64,000 nucleotides of DNA from JAEUOS01 sp965279115 (GCA_965279115.1 OZ257137.1:3844001-3908000), one strand, 5' to 3'; shown: positions 8,178 to 16,978, counted from the stretch's first letter. The notes: generated from the letters alone by a model not told the origin. A program made the numbers and translations.

Positions 8178-8725
8178 GCTTTTCCTCCAGGCAACATGCG
8201 CCCAAGGATACCGTGATCATCGAAGAGCCTGTGTCCGACGGCTGCGGCGACATGCAGCGCCACCAGGGCGGCCAGCGAGTAGTTGAGCGCGCGATGCACG
8301 AAGCGCAGGGTGTCGGCCAGGGCCCGGTCTTTCGCGACCAGATCGGGAATCTGCAGCGCGGCCACGCCGAACGGTACGGTGGGCACGCCGGAGGCGGAGG
8401 AGTAAAGCCAGCCGGTCAGCGGAATGGCGAGCATCAGGGCATACAGCAGCACATGCACCGCGCCGGCCGCGGCGGCCTGCCATCGCGGCAGGCCGTCAGG
8501 CCAGGCCGGTGGCGCATGGCCGATGCGCCATGCCAGGCGCAGTACCACCAGCGTGAACGCGGTCACCCCTATCCACTTGTGGTACGAGTAGGTCGAAAGC
8601 TTGCCCGGGGAAAACGGCAGGTCCACCATGTACAAACCCACCGAAAAGCCGGCCACGATCACCGCGCCGGTCACCCAATGGAGTGCCTTGGCCGTGCCGG
8701 TATAGCTTCCGGGCCGGCTCACCAT
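8174..8725 (-). CDS. Cytochrome b561 family membrane protein
   Basis: A 183-residue four-helix inner-membrane di-heme cytochrome. Conserved histidines lie in each helix: KALHWVTGAVIVAGFSVG, YSYHKWIGVTAFTLVVLRL, AVHVLLYALMLAIPLTGWL and RALNYSLAALVALHVAAAVGH; LHWxTG and HKxxG are typical of bacterial b561 proteins. It probably passes electrons between the quinone pool and a periplasmic partner or superoxide. It is the first gene of a three-gene operon with two YceI genes, overlapping the next by four bases. Confidence 0.92.
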   Translation of the reverse strand: MVSRPGSYTGTAKALHWVTGAVIVAGFSVGLYMVDLPFSPGKLSTYSYHKWIGVTAFTLVVLRLAWRIGHAPPAWPDGLPRWQAAAAGAVHVLLYALMLAIPLTGWLYSSASGVPTVPFGVAALQIPDLVAKDRALADTLRFVHRALNYSLAALVALHVAAAVGHRLFDDHGILGRMLPGGKA

Positions 8726-8759
8726 CGGGTGATCCGGTTCCTGATGCAGCAGGCCATCC

Positions 8760-9185
8760 TCAGCCGTGCTTGAGGCCCACAGCCTGGATGCCGGCGATGC
8801 AGATCAACTCGTCCTCGTCGCCAGTGCCGCCGGAGGCGCCGGCCGCCCCGATGATCTTGCCGGCGGCGTCCTTGATGACCACCGCGCCGGTTTGCGGCAG
8901 GAACTTGCCGTGCGCGGTGGCGGCCAGGGTCACGAAGAAATTGGGATTGTCCTTGGCACGCTCGGCCAGTGCCCGGCTCGCCACCCCCATGCCTACCGCG
9001 CCCCATGCCTTGCCGGTGGCCACGTCGATGCGGAACATCGAGGCGCCGTCCTCGCGCTGCGCGGATTTCACATTGCCGGACTCGTCGAGCACCACCACGC
9101 CCATCGGCTTGAAGCCGGATTCCTTTGATTTTGCCAGTGCTGCGGCGATGATGCGGTTGGCCTGGTCCAGGGTAAGGGTGCTCAC
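8760..9185 (-). CDS. GlcG/HbpS-like heme-binding-family protein (DUF336)
   Basis: A 141-residue protein of the GlcG/HbpS family: LTLDQANRIIAAALAKSKE, PMGVVVLDESGNV, then a central helix and FLPQTGAVVIKDAAGKIIG, ending GAAGASGGTGDEDELIC. The GTG at 9185 is preferred because it has a GGAG ribosome site and places the domain at the N-terminus; upstream in-frame codons are not domain-like. Family members occur in glycolate-oxidase loci (GlcG) or as extracellular heme-degrading sensors. This copy has no signal peptide and sits about 30 kb from the glcDEF genes of this window, so any link to glycolate is unproven. Confidence 0.85.
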   Translation of the reverse strand: MSTLTLDQANRIIAAALAKSKESGFKPMGVVVLDESGNVKSAQREDGASMFRIDVATGKAWGAVGMGVASRALAERAKDNPNFFVTLAATAHGKFLPQTGAVVIKDAAGKIIGAAGASGGTGDEDELICIAGIQAVGLKHG

Positions 9186-9335
9186 TGCGTTGCTCCTTGA
9201 TGGTTTGATCGAGGTGCGAAGGATAACGGATGCGCTGGCATGGCGGCGATGTGGGCACTTACGTGCGGCGTCAGGCGAGGACACAATCCGGTATCCTCGG
9301 GCTGGTACGCAAGGCTGCGCAGATTCGGAGAAACC

Positions 9336-10316
9336 ATGTCGTTCAGATGGCTGGGCCCGGTTGTCTCATCGGTTGTTTCATTCCTGCTGGTGGTTTCCGC
9401 CACGGGCGCGTTCGCCCAGGCCTATCCGGCCAAGCCGATCCGTTTCGTGGTGCCGTGGGCACCCGGCGGGTCCACCGACGTGCTCGCGCGCATCGTTGCG
9501 CAAAAGCTGGGTGAATCCTGGGGGCAGCCCATGCTGGTGGAAAACCGCCCCGGCGCCTCCGGCAACCTGGGCTCGGACGTGGTGGCGAAATCGGCGCCGG
9601 ACGGCTACACCCTGCTCGTGGGGTCGATGAGCACCCATGCGATGAACGGCGCGCTCTACTCGAAGATGCCGTTCAAGCCGGTCGACGATTTCGCGCCCGT
9701 GGCCATCCTCGCCTATGTGACCAATGTCCTGGTCGCGCATCCGTCGGTCAAGGCCAATAGCGTGGCGGAGCTGATCGCCCTCGCGCGTGCCAATCCGGGC
9801 AAGCTCAACTACGCGTCCGCCGGCAGCGGCAGCACCAATCATCTGTCGGCCGCGCTGTTCGAGAAGATGGCCGGCATCAGCATGACGCATGTGCCCTACA
9901 AGGGCGGCGCCCCGGCGGTGGTCGACCTGGTGGGCGGGCAGGTGGACGTGTTCTTCACCGGCTCGACCAACGTGCTGGGCCATGTGAAGTCCGGCAAGCT
10001 CAAGCTGCTTGGCGTGACCGAATCGAATCGGGCCAAGGTGCTTCCCGATTTGCCCACCGTGGGCGAAACCCTGCCGGGCTACGAAATGGCGGTCTGGTAC
10101 GGCATGTTCGCGCCCGCAGGCACGCCGCCGGAGGTGGTTGCGAAGCTCAATGCCGAGGTCAACCGCATCATGCAACTGCCGGATGTCACCGCCCGCCTGG
10201 CGCCGCTGGGTGCCGAGGTGGTCACCCAGGGGGTGGCGGAGTTCGGCCGCATCTTGAGGGCCGACGAGCAGAAGTGGACCCGCATCATCCGCGAAGTCGG
10301 CGCGCGGGCGGAATGA
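9336..10316 (+). CDS. Bug/TctC-family tripartite tricarboxylate transporter substrate-binding protein
   Basis: A 326-residue periplasmic binding protein. The signal peptide ends at GAFAQA, followed by the family opening YPAKPIRFVVPWAPGGSTD and later PDGYTLLVGS, YASAGSGSTNHLSAALFE, HVPYKGGAPAVVDLVGGQVD and GMFAPAGTPPEVV. Bug proteins bind carboxylates, amino acids or aromatic acids between two lobes for a TctAB-type symporter or for sensing. The ATG at 9336 has an upstream GGAG. No TctA or TctB gene is present in the window. A second Bug gene begins eight bases after its stop. Confidence 0.93.
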   Translation: MSFRWLGPVVSSVVSFLLVVSATGAFAQAYPAKPIRFVVPWAPGGSTDVLARIVAQKLGESWGQPMLVENRPGASGNLGSDVVAKSAPDGYTLLVGSMSTHAMNGALYSKMPFKPVDDFAPVAILAYVTNVLVAHPSVKANSVAELIALARANPGKLNYASAGSGSTNHLSAALFEKMAGISMTHVPYKGGAPAVVDLVGGQVDVFFTGSTNVLGHVKSGKLKLLGVTESNRAKVLPDLPTVGETLPGYEMAVWYGMFAPAGTPPEVVAKLNAEVNRIMQLPDVTARLAPLGAEVVTQGVAEFGRILRADEQKWTRIIREVGARAE

Positions 10317-10323
10317 GACGGGC

Positions 10324-11223
10324 ATGATTCCGGGGCGCCCGGTCAGGTTGGTGGTGCCGTTCGGCAAGGGCGGCGCCAGCGATCGACTGGCGCGCATGGT
10401 GGCCACCGGCCTGGGTCAGCGCTGGGGCATGGATCTCGAGATCGACAACCTGCCGGGCGACGGCGCGGTGGCCGGCATGCTGCAGGCGGCGCGTGCGCCG
10501 GCCGATGGTCATACTTTGCTGTTCGGCACTTCGACCACGCATTGCATCGCACCGGCGTTGCGCCGCCACATGCCATGCGATCCGCTGGCGGATTTCGCGC
10601 CGCTGGCCCTGATCGGCTGGGCGCCCAACCTGATGCTGGCGCGCCCGGGCCTGGCGACCAGTGTTGCCGAGGTGATCGCCCTGGCGCAGGCCTCGCCCGG
10701 CACATTGCGTTACGCCTCCGCCGGCGCCGGACAGACCATCCACCTGTGCGCCGCCCTGTTCGCCAGGCGTGCGGGCATCGAGCTGACCCATGTGCCTTAC
10801 GCAAGCGGCAGCATGGCGGGGCTTATCGACCTGATGGCCGGCAAGGTCGACCTGATGTTCGACAATGCCCTGCCGGCGCTGCCCTACGTGCGTGAAGGCA
10901 GGGCGGTTGCGCTTGCCGTGGCGGCCTCGCTTGCGTTGCCGGATCTGCCCGACGTACCCACCCTCGCCGAAGCCGGCGTGGCGGGCTGCGAAGCGGACAT
11001 CTGGATGGGCCTTTTCGCACCGGTGGCGACACCGCCCGCCACGCTGGCGGCGCTGCAAGCCGACCTGTCGGTAGTGCTGGGCCAGACCGACCTGATCCAC
11101 GCGCTGCGCGGCGCCGGCCTCATGCTCGATGTGCAGCAGGGCGAGGCCTTTGCCGACGAAATCCGCGCCAACGCCCTTGCCTGGCGCGCCATCATCAAGA
11201 CCTGCGGCATCAAGGCCGCCTGA
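10324..11223 (+). CDS. Bug-family binding protein without a visible signal peptide
   Basis: A 299-residue protein aligning throughout with Bug/TctC proteins: RPVRLVVPFGKGGASDRLAR, ADGHTLLFGTSTTH, YASAGAGQTIHLCAALFARR, HVPYASGSMAGLIDLMAGKV and LFAPVATPPATLAAL. The protein begins within three residues of the mature domain (MIPGRPVRL), so the export signal expected for the family is absent. The usual YKG in the ligand loop is YAS. The start lies eight bases after the preceding Bug gene and seven bases separate its stop from the gamma-glutamyltransferase homologue, so it is probably translated from a shared message. It may be a cytoplasmic binding protein, or a decaying duplicate; there is no frameshift or internal stop. 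Confidence 0.88.
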   Translation: MIPGRPVRLVVPFGKGGASDRLARMVATGLGQRWGMDLEIDNLPGDGAVAGMLQAARAPADGHTLLFGTSTTHCIAPALRRHMPCDPLADFAPLALIGWAPNLMLARPGLATSVAEVIALAQASPGTLRYASAGAGQTIHLCAALFARRAGIELTHVPYASGSMAGLIDLMAGKVDLMFDNALPALPYVREGRAVALAVAASLALPDLPDVPTLAEAGVAGCEADIWMGLFAPVATPPATLAALQADLSVVLGQTDLIHALRGAGLMLDVQQGEAFADEIRANALAWRAIIKTCGIKAA

Positions 11224-11230
11224 CCATTCC

Positions 11231-13051
11231 ATGACCCCGTCATTTACCACCCGACCCGAGATCCGCGGCAGCTTCGGCGTTGCCGCCACCACCCACTGGA
11301 TCGCCACCAGCATCGCCATGCGCATGCTGGAACTGGGCGGCAATGCCTTCGACGGCGCCGCCGCCGCCGGTCTTGTGCTTCAGGTGCTTGAACCGCACTT
11401 GAACGGCCCGGGTGGCGAGGTGCCCATCATCTACTGGAACGAGGGCAAGTCGGAGCTCAAGGTGATTTGCGCGCAGGGCGTCGCGCCGCAGGCGGCGACG
11501 ATCGCGCACTTCCGCGCCATGGGGCTGAACCTGGTGCCGGGCACGGGCCTCCTGGCGGCCACGGTGCCGGGCGTGTTCGACGGCTGGATGCTGCTGCTGC
11601 GCGATCACGGCACGCTGCCGCTGGCGACCATCCTCGAACCGGTGATCCATTACGCCACGCGCGGCGTGCCGCTGGTGCCGCGCATTCGTGCCGCCATCGC
11701 AGCGGTGCGCCAGCTGTTCCTCGATGAATGGCCGGCGTCGGCCGCGGCCTACCTGCCGGGCGGCAACGTGCCGGGCGCCAACCACCAGCTGGCCAACCCG
11801 GGCATCGCCGCGACCTACCGCCGTGTGCTGGCCGAAGCGGAGGCGGCCGGCAGCGACCGGGTAGCGCAGATCGAAGCCGCGCGCACTGCCTGGTACCGCG
11901 GCTTTGTCGCCGAGGCCATCGACCGCTATTGCCGGTCCACGCCATCGATCGACACCACCGGTGAGCGGCACAAGGGCCTTTTGACCGGCGACGACATGGC
12001 GCGCTGGCAGGCAAGTTATGACGCGCCGCTGATGGGCAAGTACGGACGCTACGACATCGCCAAATGCGGCGCGTGGAGCCAGGGGCCGGTATTGCACCAG
12101 CAGCTTTCGCTGCTGGCGGGTTACGACATCGCGCGCATGGGGCCGGCGTCGGCGGAACTGATCCACACCGTCGTCGAGGTCGCCAAGCTGGCGTATGCGG
12201 ATCGCGACGCCTGGTATGGCGATCCGGCGTTCAACGACGTGCCGCTGGATACGCTGTTGTCGCCGGCCTATGCGGCACAGCGCCGCGCGCTTGTCGGTGC
12301 GCAGGCTTCCACCGAACTGCGCCCGGGTGCGCCGGGCGGCAAACCGCCGCGGCTGCCTGACTGGCGCGCCGCGCAGGCCGATGTGAAGAAGGATGCCTAC
12401 TTCTACGGCCTGGGCGAGCCGACCTTCGCGGAACTGCCCACCGAAGACGGCGTGCTGCGTGGCGACACCTGCCACATCGACGTGATCGACCGCTGGGGCA
12501 ACATCGTCTCGGCCACGCCTTCCGGCGGCTGGCTGTCTTCCTCGCCGGTGATTCCCGAGCTGGGCTTTTGCCTGAACACCCGCGGCCAGATGTTCACCCT
12601 CGAGGAAGGACATCCTGCCAGCCTGGCGCCGGGCAAACGTCCGCGCACCAGCCTGTCGCCCTCCCTGGCGCTGCGCGACGGCAACCCCTGGGCGGCTTTT
12701 GGCACGCCGGGTGGCGACAACCAGGACCAGTGGCAGGTGATCCTGATGCTGCGCCTGGCGCATTTCGGCATGAACCTGCAGGAAGCCATCGATGCGCCGG
12801 CCTGGCACAGTTCACACCTGATCGCCTCATTCTGGCCGCGCCAGCCACAGTTGAATGCGCTGGTGCTGGAGGGGCGCATCGAAGCGCGCGTCGTCGCCGA
12901 ACTGCGCGAGCGCGGCCACAAGGTGACGGTGGGCGAGGACTGGTCCGAGGGCCGCCTGTCGGCGGCATCACGCGAAACGCTGGATGGCGGGTGGCTGCTG
13001 CGCGCCGCCGCCAATCCGCGCGGCATGCAGGGTTACGCGGTCGGGCGCTAG
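11231..13051 (+). CDS. Gamma-glutamyltransferase family protein
   Basis: A 606-residue Ntn-hydrolase of the GGT family. The N-terminal part has the expected VAATTHWIATSIAMRMLELGGNA and NGPGGEVPI, and the small-subunit start is GDTCHIDVIDRWGNIVSAT, in which Thr413 aligns with the autoprocessing nucleophile of gamma-glutamyltransferases. Downstream SSSPVIPELGFCLNTRGQMF and PRTSLSPSLALRDG plus FGTPGGDNQDQW complete the small subunit. Typical GGTs are periplasmic, but this one starts directly at the enzyme domain with no signal peptide. Family members also include glutaryl-7-ACA acylase-like and other amide hydrolases, so the substrate is open. It lies directly after two Bug genes. Confidence 0.88.
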   Translation: MTPSFTTRPEIRGSFGVAATTHWIATSIAMRMLELGGNAFDGAAAAGLVLQVLEPHLNGPGGEVPIIYWNEGKSELKVICAQGVAPQAATIAHFRAMGLNLVPGTGLLAATVPGVFDGWMLLLRDHGTLPLATILEPVIHYATRGVPLVPRIRAAIAAVRQLFLDEWPASAAAYLPGGNVPGANHQLANPGIAATYRRVLAEAEAAGSDRVAQIEAARTAWYRGFVAEAIDRYCRSTPSIDTTGERHKGLLTGDDMARWQASYDAPLMGKYGRYDIAKCGAWSQGPVLHQQLSLLAGYDIARMGPASAELIHTVVEVAKLAYADRDAWYGDPAFNDVPLDTLLSPAYAAQRRALVGAQASTELRPGAPGGKPPRLPDWRAAQADVKKDAYFYGLGEPTFAELPTEDGVLRGDTCHIDVIDRWGNIVSATPSGGWLSSSPVIPELGFCLNTRGQMFTLEEGHPASLAPGKRPRTSLSPSLALRDGNPWAAFGTPGGDNQDQWQVILMLRLAHFGMNLQEAIDAPAWHSSHLIASFWPRQPQLNALVLEGRIEARVVAELRERGHKVTVGEDWSEGRLSAASRETLDGGWLLRAAANPRGMQGYAVGR

Positions 13052-13121
13052 GGCGCGATTCGGTGGATTGAGCCGATTGGACGCACTGCTATAGTTGCCG
13101 CTCAAAATTCCGGAGCCACCC

Positions 13122-14216
13122 ATGAGCGCGGCCAACATCGTCATCCCGCCCGCCGACCTCACGACTTTTGTCGCGGCCATCGTTCGCGCCGGCGGCAGCA
13201 GCGAGCGCGAGGCCGAACTGGTCTCGAGCAACCTGGTGCTGGCCAACCTCTCGGGCCACGACTCGCACGGCGTCGGCCTGGTGCCGGCCTATATCGAGTT
13301 CCTGCGCGGCGGCGGCCTGATTGCAAACCAGCACGCGCGGGTCACCGGCGAAGCCGGGGCCATGCTGATGATCGACGGCCAGCGCGGCTATGGCCAGGTG
13401 ATCGGGCATGAATCCATGCTGCTGGGCATCGAACGCGCACGTGCCCATGGCATGGCGCTGGTGGCCCTGCGCAACAGCCATCACATCGGCCGCATCGGCC
13501 AGTGGGCGGAAGACTGCGCAGCGGCCGGGCTGGTTTCCATCCATTTTGTCAACGCGTTGCTGCGCCCGCTGGTCGCACCCTTCGGCGGCTCGGATGCGCG
13601 CTTCACCACCAACCCGTTCTGCGTGGGCGTGCCGCGCGAAGGTGGCGTGCCGATGATCCTGGACTTCGCCACCAGCAAGGTGGCGCTGGGCAAGGTGCGG
13701 GTGGCGATGCAGGCCGAAAAGGAAATGGCGCCCGGCACCCTGATCGACGCGCGCGGCTACCCTACCACCGACCCGCATGTGATGTTCGAGGCCGATGTGG
13801 CCGGCAAGCTCGGCGCGATCCTGCCCTTCGGCGAGCACAAGGGCTACGGCATGGCGCTGATGTGCGAAATCCTCGCCGGCGCGCTCACCGGCGGCGAAAC
13901 CCTGCACAAGGTGGACGGGTACAGCGGTATTTACAACAACATGCTCTCGATCATCATCGACCCCGGCAAACTGGGCGGTGCCAGCTTCCATCAGCAGATG
14001 GAGGCCTTTCTCGCCTGGGTGAAGGAATCGCCGGTGGCACCGGGATTCGACCGGGTGCGGATTTCCGGCGAACCGGAACTGGAAATGCGCGCGCGTCGCG
14101 CCACCGGCGTGCCCATTGACATCAACACCTGGGCGGACATGCAGGCCGCTGCCAGCCTGGCCGGCATGACCGCGGCCGACGTCGCGCGCCATGCCGCGCT
14201 GGCGCGCGCCGAATGA
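13122..14216 (+). CDS. LDH2/MDH2-family NAD(P)-dependent oxidoreductase
   Basis: A 364-residue dehydrogenase of the malate/L-lactate/ureidoglycolate LDH2 family, a fold unrelated to classical Rossmann lactate dehydrogenases. Visible motifs: SGHDSHGVGLVPAYIEFL, RNSHHIGRIGQWAE (catalytic His region), FTTNPFCVGVP, ILDFATSKVALGKVR and FGEHKGYGMALMCEIL. It would oxidise a 2-hydroxy acid or reduce a 2-oxo acid or imine in the cytoplasm. The ATG at 13122 has a GGAG nine bases upstream. It follows the GGT homologue by 70 bases on the same strand and may belong to the same catabolic run. Confidence 0.88.
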   Translation: MSAANIVIPPADLTTFVAAIVRAGGSSEREAELVSSNLVLANLSGHDSHGVGLVPAYIEFLRGGGLIANQHARVTGEAGAMLMIDGQRGYGQVIGHESMLLGIERARAHGMALVALRNSHHIGRIGQWAEDCAAAGLVSIHFVNALLRPLVAPFGGSDARFTTNPFCVGVPREGGVPMILDFATSKVALGKVRVAMQAEKEMAPGTLIDARGYPTTDPHVMFEADVAGKLGAILPFGEHKGYGMALMCEILAGALTGGETLHKVDGYSGIYNNMLSIIIDPGKLGGASFHQQMEAFLAWVKESPVAPGFDRVRISGEPELEMRARRATGVPIDINTWADMQAAASLAGMTAADVARHAALARAE

Positions 14217-14282
14217 AGCCGGCCTGAATCCGGCGCCGCCGCCTGCGCGTAAGAAAATCAACGCAACCTCGACTGACACATC

Positions 14283-14933
14283 ATGAAACCACTTCTCCGC
14301 CTGTTGTTCGCCGCCTTCGTCGCCCTGTCGGGCGGCGCGCAGGCACAGCCCATCACCGCGCCTCTCAACGCTGCCCCGATGGGCATGGCGGTGGCCACTT
14401 TCGCCGGCGGCTGCTTCTGGTGCATGGAGGCGCCGTTCGACAAGATGCCGGGCGTGGTGTCGACCACCTCGGGCTACATCGGCGGCAAGAAGCGCTTTCC
14501 CACCTACGAGGAAGTCTCTGCAGGCGTCACCGGCCACACCGAGGCGGTGCGCGTGGTGTATGACCCGAAAAAGGTGACCTACCGGCAACTGCTGGAAACA
14601 TTCTGGAAAAACATCGATCCGATCGTGAAGGACCGCCAATTCTGCGACGGCGGCACGCAGTACCGCAGCGGCGTTTTCTGGCACGACGACGAGCAGAAGA
14701 AGCTTGCAGACGAGTCGAAGGCGCTTCTCGACAAGGGGCAGCCTTTCGGGACGGCGAAGCCGGTGGGTTTCAAGGGCAAGGTAGTCACGGAGATCACCCG
14801 GGCCGAAGACTTCTGGGTCGCGGAGGATTACCACCAGGACTACTACAAGAAAAATTCGGTGCGCTACAACTATTACCGCTCCGGTTGCGGCCGTGATGCG
14901 CGCCTCAAGGAGTTGTGGGGCGAGGCGAAGTAG
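14283..14933 (+). CDS. msrA: Peptide methionine (S)-sulfoxide reductase MsrA, exported
   Basis: A 216-residue MsrA that repairs oxidised methionine. A signal peptide (LLRLLFAAFVALSGGAQAQ) precedes the catalytic domain: FAGGCFWCMEAPF carries the nucleophilic Cys44, TSGYIGGKK and EVSAGVTGHTEAVRV follow, and YYRSGCGRD near the C-terminus supplies a resolving Cys202. DPIVKDRQFCDGGTQYRSG and EDYHQDYY are standard family elements. The signal sequence implies periplasmic repair of envelope proteins. No msrB partner is adjacent. Its 3' end overlaps the convergent LysR gene by 29 bases. Confidence 0.95.
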   Translation: MKPLLRLLFAAFVALSGGAQAQPITAPLNAAPMGMAVATFAGGCFWCMEAPFDKMPGVVSTTSGYIGGKKRFPTYEEVSAGVTGHTEAVRVVYDPKKVTYRQLLETFWKNIDPIVKDRQFCDGGTQYRSGVFWHDDEQKKLADESKALLDKGQPFGTAKPVGFKGKVVTEITRAEDFWVAEDYHQDYYKKNSVRYNYYRSGCGRDARLKELWGEAK

Positions 14934-15861
14934 CGTCTGGCGATCTGGGACTGCGACCGGCGCGGGTGCGGAACGCGGCGCGCAGGTAGCCATGCAGGAT
15001 CTGCGCCGCCGGATGCAGCCGCGCACCGTGGCGCGAGAGCACGCCGAGGGTGCGGCTGACCGCCGGCCCGGTCAGCTCGATGGCCTTCAAGGCCGGATAC
15101 ACCGCTGAATGCAGGGTCAACCCGGGCACCGCGGCGATGCCCAGCCCGGCGTCCACCATGCCCAGCAGGGTGGACACCCGATTGACCTCGAAGACGATGT
15201 CCGGCCGGATGCCGGCGCGTGACAGGGCGTCGTCGAGCAACTGGCGGTTGCCGCTGGTGCGGGCCGCCGCCATCAGGCGCTCGCCCTGCAATTGCGACCA
15301 GGTCACCGATTTGCGGCGTGCCAGCGGGTGGTCACGGCGTACCGCGAGTACGAACGGGTCCTCGCGCAGGGGCTCGAAATCAAGTTCCGGCACACGCGAG
15401 CCCAAAAAGCCGATGCCGAAGTCCGCCTCCCCCGAGATAACCGACTGCGCGACCATGGCGTCATTCTCGTCGACGATGCGCAGCCGGATGCCGGGGTATT
15501 GCTCGGAGAAGGGGCGGATCACCGACGGCAGGAAATGGAAGGCCGCGGATGGCACGCAGCCGACCGTCACGCGGCCGGACTGCCGCGCCGCGATCTCGGT
15601 GATGCCCAGGGTGGCGGCCTGCAGGTCATCGTAGGCGCCGCGCGCACGCTCCAGGAAGGTGCGGCCGACGCCGGTGAGTTCGACCTCGCGGGTGGTGCGG
15701 TTGAACAGGCGCACGCCCAGGGAGGCCTCGAGGCGCTCGATGCGGCGCGACAGCGCCGGCGGCGAGAGGTGGATGGCGTCGGCAGCCGCGCGAAAACTGC
15801 CGCGCTCGGCAACGGCGATGAAGGCATGTAATTCCTGCAGGTCGAAATTGATGCGTTCCAT
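14905..15861 (-). CDS. LysR-family transcriptional regulator
   Basis: A 318-residue LysR regulator: winged helix at the N-terminus (DLQELHAFIAVAERGSFRAA, then SPPALSRRIERLEASLGV and RLFNRTTREVELTGVG) followed by the co-inducer domain from about residue 90 (GRVTVGCVPSAAFHFLPSV). The ATG at 15861 is chosen because it places the helix-turn-helix at the usual distance; an in-frame ATG at 15891 is also possible and neither has a strong ribosome site. It is divergent from the Bug-dehydratase-lyase cluster starting at 15957, the normal arrangement for a LysR activator of a catabolic cluster. The ligand is unknown. Confidence 0.92.
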   Translation of the reverse strand: MERINFDLQELHAFIAVAERGSFRAAADAIHLSPPALSRRIERLEASLGVRLFNRTTREVELTGVGRTFLERARGAYDDLQAATLGITEIAARQSGRVTVGCVPSAAFHFLPSVIRPFSEQYPGIRLRIVDENDAMVAQSVISGEADFGIGFLGSRVPELDFEPLREDPFVLAVRRDHPLARRKSVTWSQLQGERLMAAARTSGNRQLLDDALSRAGIRPDIVFEVNRVSTLLGMVDAGLGIAAVPGLTLHSAVYPALKAIELTGPAVSRTLGVLSRHGARLHPAAQILHGYLRAAFRTRAGRSPRSPDATSPRPTTP

Positions 15862-15873
15862 GCAATGATCATA

Positions 15874-15913
15874 GCAAAAGTTGCACTTCATTAATTTCTA
15901 ACGAAAGCGCAAC
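15874..15913. promoter_or_regulatory. Candidate LysR operator between divergent genes
   Basis: The intergenic region between the LysR gene and the Bug gene holds a short palindrome, GCAAAAGTTGC (15874-15884, arms GCAA/TTGC). Its GTTGC half is repeated in inverted form as GCAAC at 15909-15913. Two spaced half-sites of this kind are what LysR regulators usually contact. The region is locally AT-rich, unlike its surroundings. No defined promoter boxes could be fixed. Confidence 0.35.
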
Positions 15914-15956
15914 ATGCCGGCAGCGTGCAACGACACGCCACCCAAAGGAGACAGAC

Positions 15957-16958
15957 ATGGAGCTTCGTATCGCGCGCCCGCCACGCATCGTGGCCCGATT
16001 CGCCGCATCCGCACTGGCCGCGGCCCTGGCCGCAGGGACCGCAGCCGAGGCCGTGGCGCAGGCCTGGCCGTCGAAAAGCGTAACCATTCTCGTGCCCACC
16101 GCCGCCGGCGGCGCCAATGACGCGATGGCGCGCATCATCGCCCAAGGCCTGGGGCCGAAGCTGGGCAAGTCGGTGATCGTGGAGAACAAGCCGGGCGGCA
16201 ATGGCGCCATCGCCAGCGAGGCGGCGGCGCGTGCCACGCCGGACGGCCATACCATCCTGTTCGGCTATATCGCCACCCACGGCATCAACCCGGCGCTGCA
16301 AAAGCTCAAATACGATCCCGTAACCGATTTCGAGCCCATCGGCATGGTTGCGATCTCGCCCACGCTGCTGGTGGTCAACGCCGCCTTGCCGGCGAAGACA
16401 GCGAAAGACCTGGTGCAACTGGCCAAGGCCAAGCCGGGCACGATCACCTATGCATCGGCCGGCAACGGCACGGCGCCGCATATCGCCGGCGAAATGTTCA
16501 AGCTCGCCACTGGCGCCGACATGCTGCATGTGCCCTACAAGGGCTCGGCGCCCGGCATCATGGACACCATCGGCGGTACCACGCAGGTGATGTTCCCCAG
16601 CCTCTTCACCGCCTTTCCGCAGGTCAAGGGCGGAAAGCTGCGCGCACTCGGCCTGGCCGGTGAAAAGCGCTCTGCCGTCCTCAAGGAGGTACCTACGCTG
16701 GCCGAGCAAGGCATTGCCAACATGAACATGACGCAGTGGTACGCCCTGTTTGCGCCGGCGAAGACGCCCAAGGCCGTGATCGAGCGCCTCAACCGCGATG
16801 TCAATGCGGTGCTGAACGACAAGGCCAACGAGAAGAAGATCGAGGATCAGGGTGCCGAGGTCGAGACCGGTACCCCGGAACAATTGCGTGACCTGGTGCA
16901 AAAGGAAGTCACGCGCTGGAGAAGCGTGATCGCTGCTGCGAAAATAACGGCTGATTGA
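15957..16958 (+). CDS. Bug/TctC-family substrate-binding protein, first gene of LysR-linked cluster
   Basis: A 333-residue periplasmic binding protein. A long signal region (FAASALAAALAAGTAAEAVA) ends near AVAQA; then come WPSKSVTILVPTAAGGANDA, TPDGHTILFGYIATHG, YASAGNGTAPHIAGEMFK, HVPYKGSAPGIMDTIGGTTQ and YALFAPAKTPKAVI. The ATG at 15957 has a perfect AAGGAG ribosome site, and the same 15-base AAGGAGACAGACATG occurs at the Bug gene starting at 19297. It is divergent from the LysR gene and 20 bases upstream of the dehydratase, so it likely encodes the uptake or sensing component for the substrate of this pathway. Confidence 0.93.
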   Translation: MELRIARPPRIVARFAASALAAALAAGTAAEAVAQAWPSKSVTILVPTAAGGANDAMARIIAQGLGPKLGKSVIVENKPGGNGAIASEAAARATPDGHTILFGYIATHGINPALQKLKYDPVTDFEPIGMVAISPTLLVVNAALPAKTAKDLVQLAKAKPGTITYASAGNGTAPHIAGEMFKLATGADMLHVPYKGSAPGIMDTIGGTTQVMFPSLFTAFPQVKGGKLRALGLAGEKRSAVLKEVPTLAEQGIANMNMTQWYALFAPAKTPKAVIERLNRDVNAVLNDKANEKKIEDQGAEVETGTPEQLRDLVQKEVTRWRSVIAAAKITAD

Positions 16959-16978
16959 AACGAAAGACTGGAAACAAC

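Noticed and set aside
13089..15026. A 645-codon minus-strand open frame across the LDH2 and msrA genes
   Set aside because: It overlaps two well-supported plus-strand genes completely and shows no domain, leader or ribosome site.
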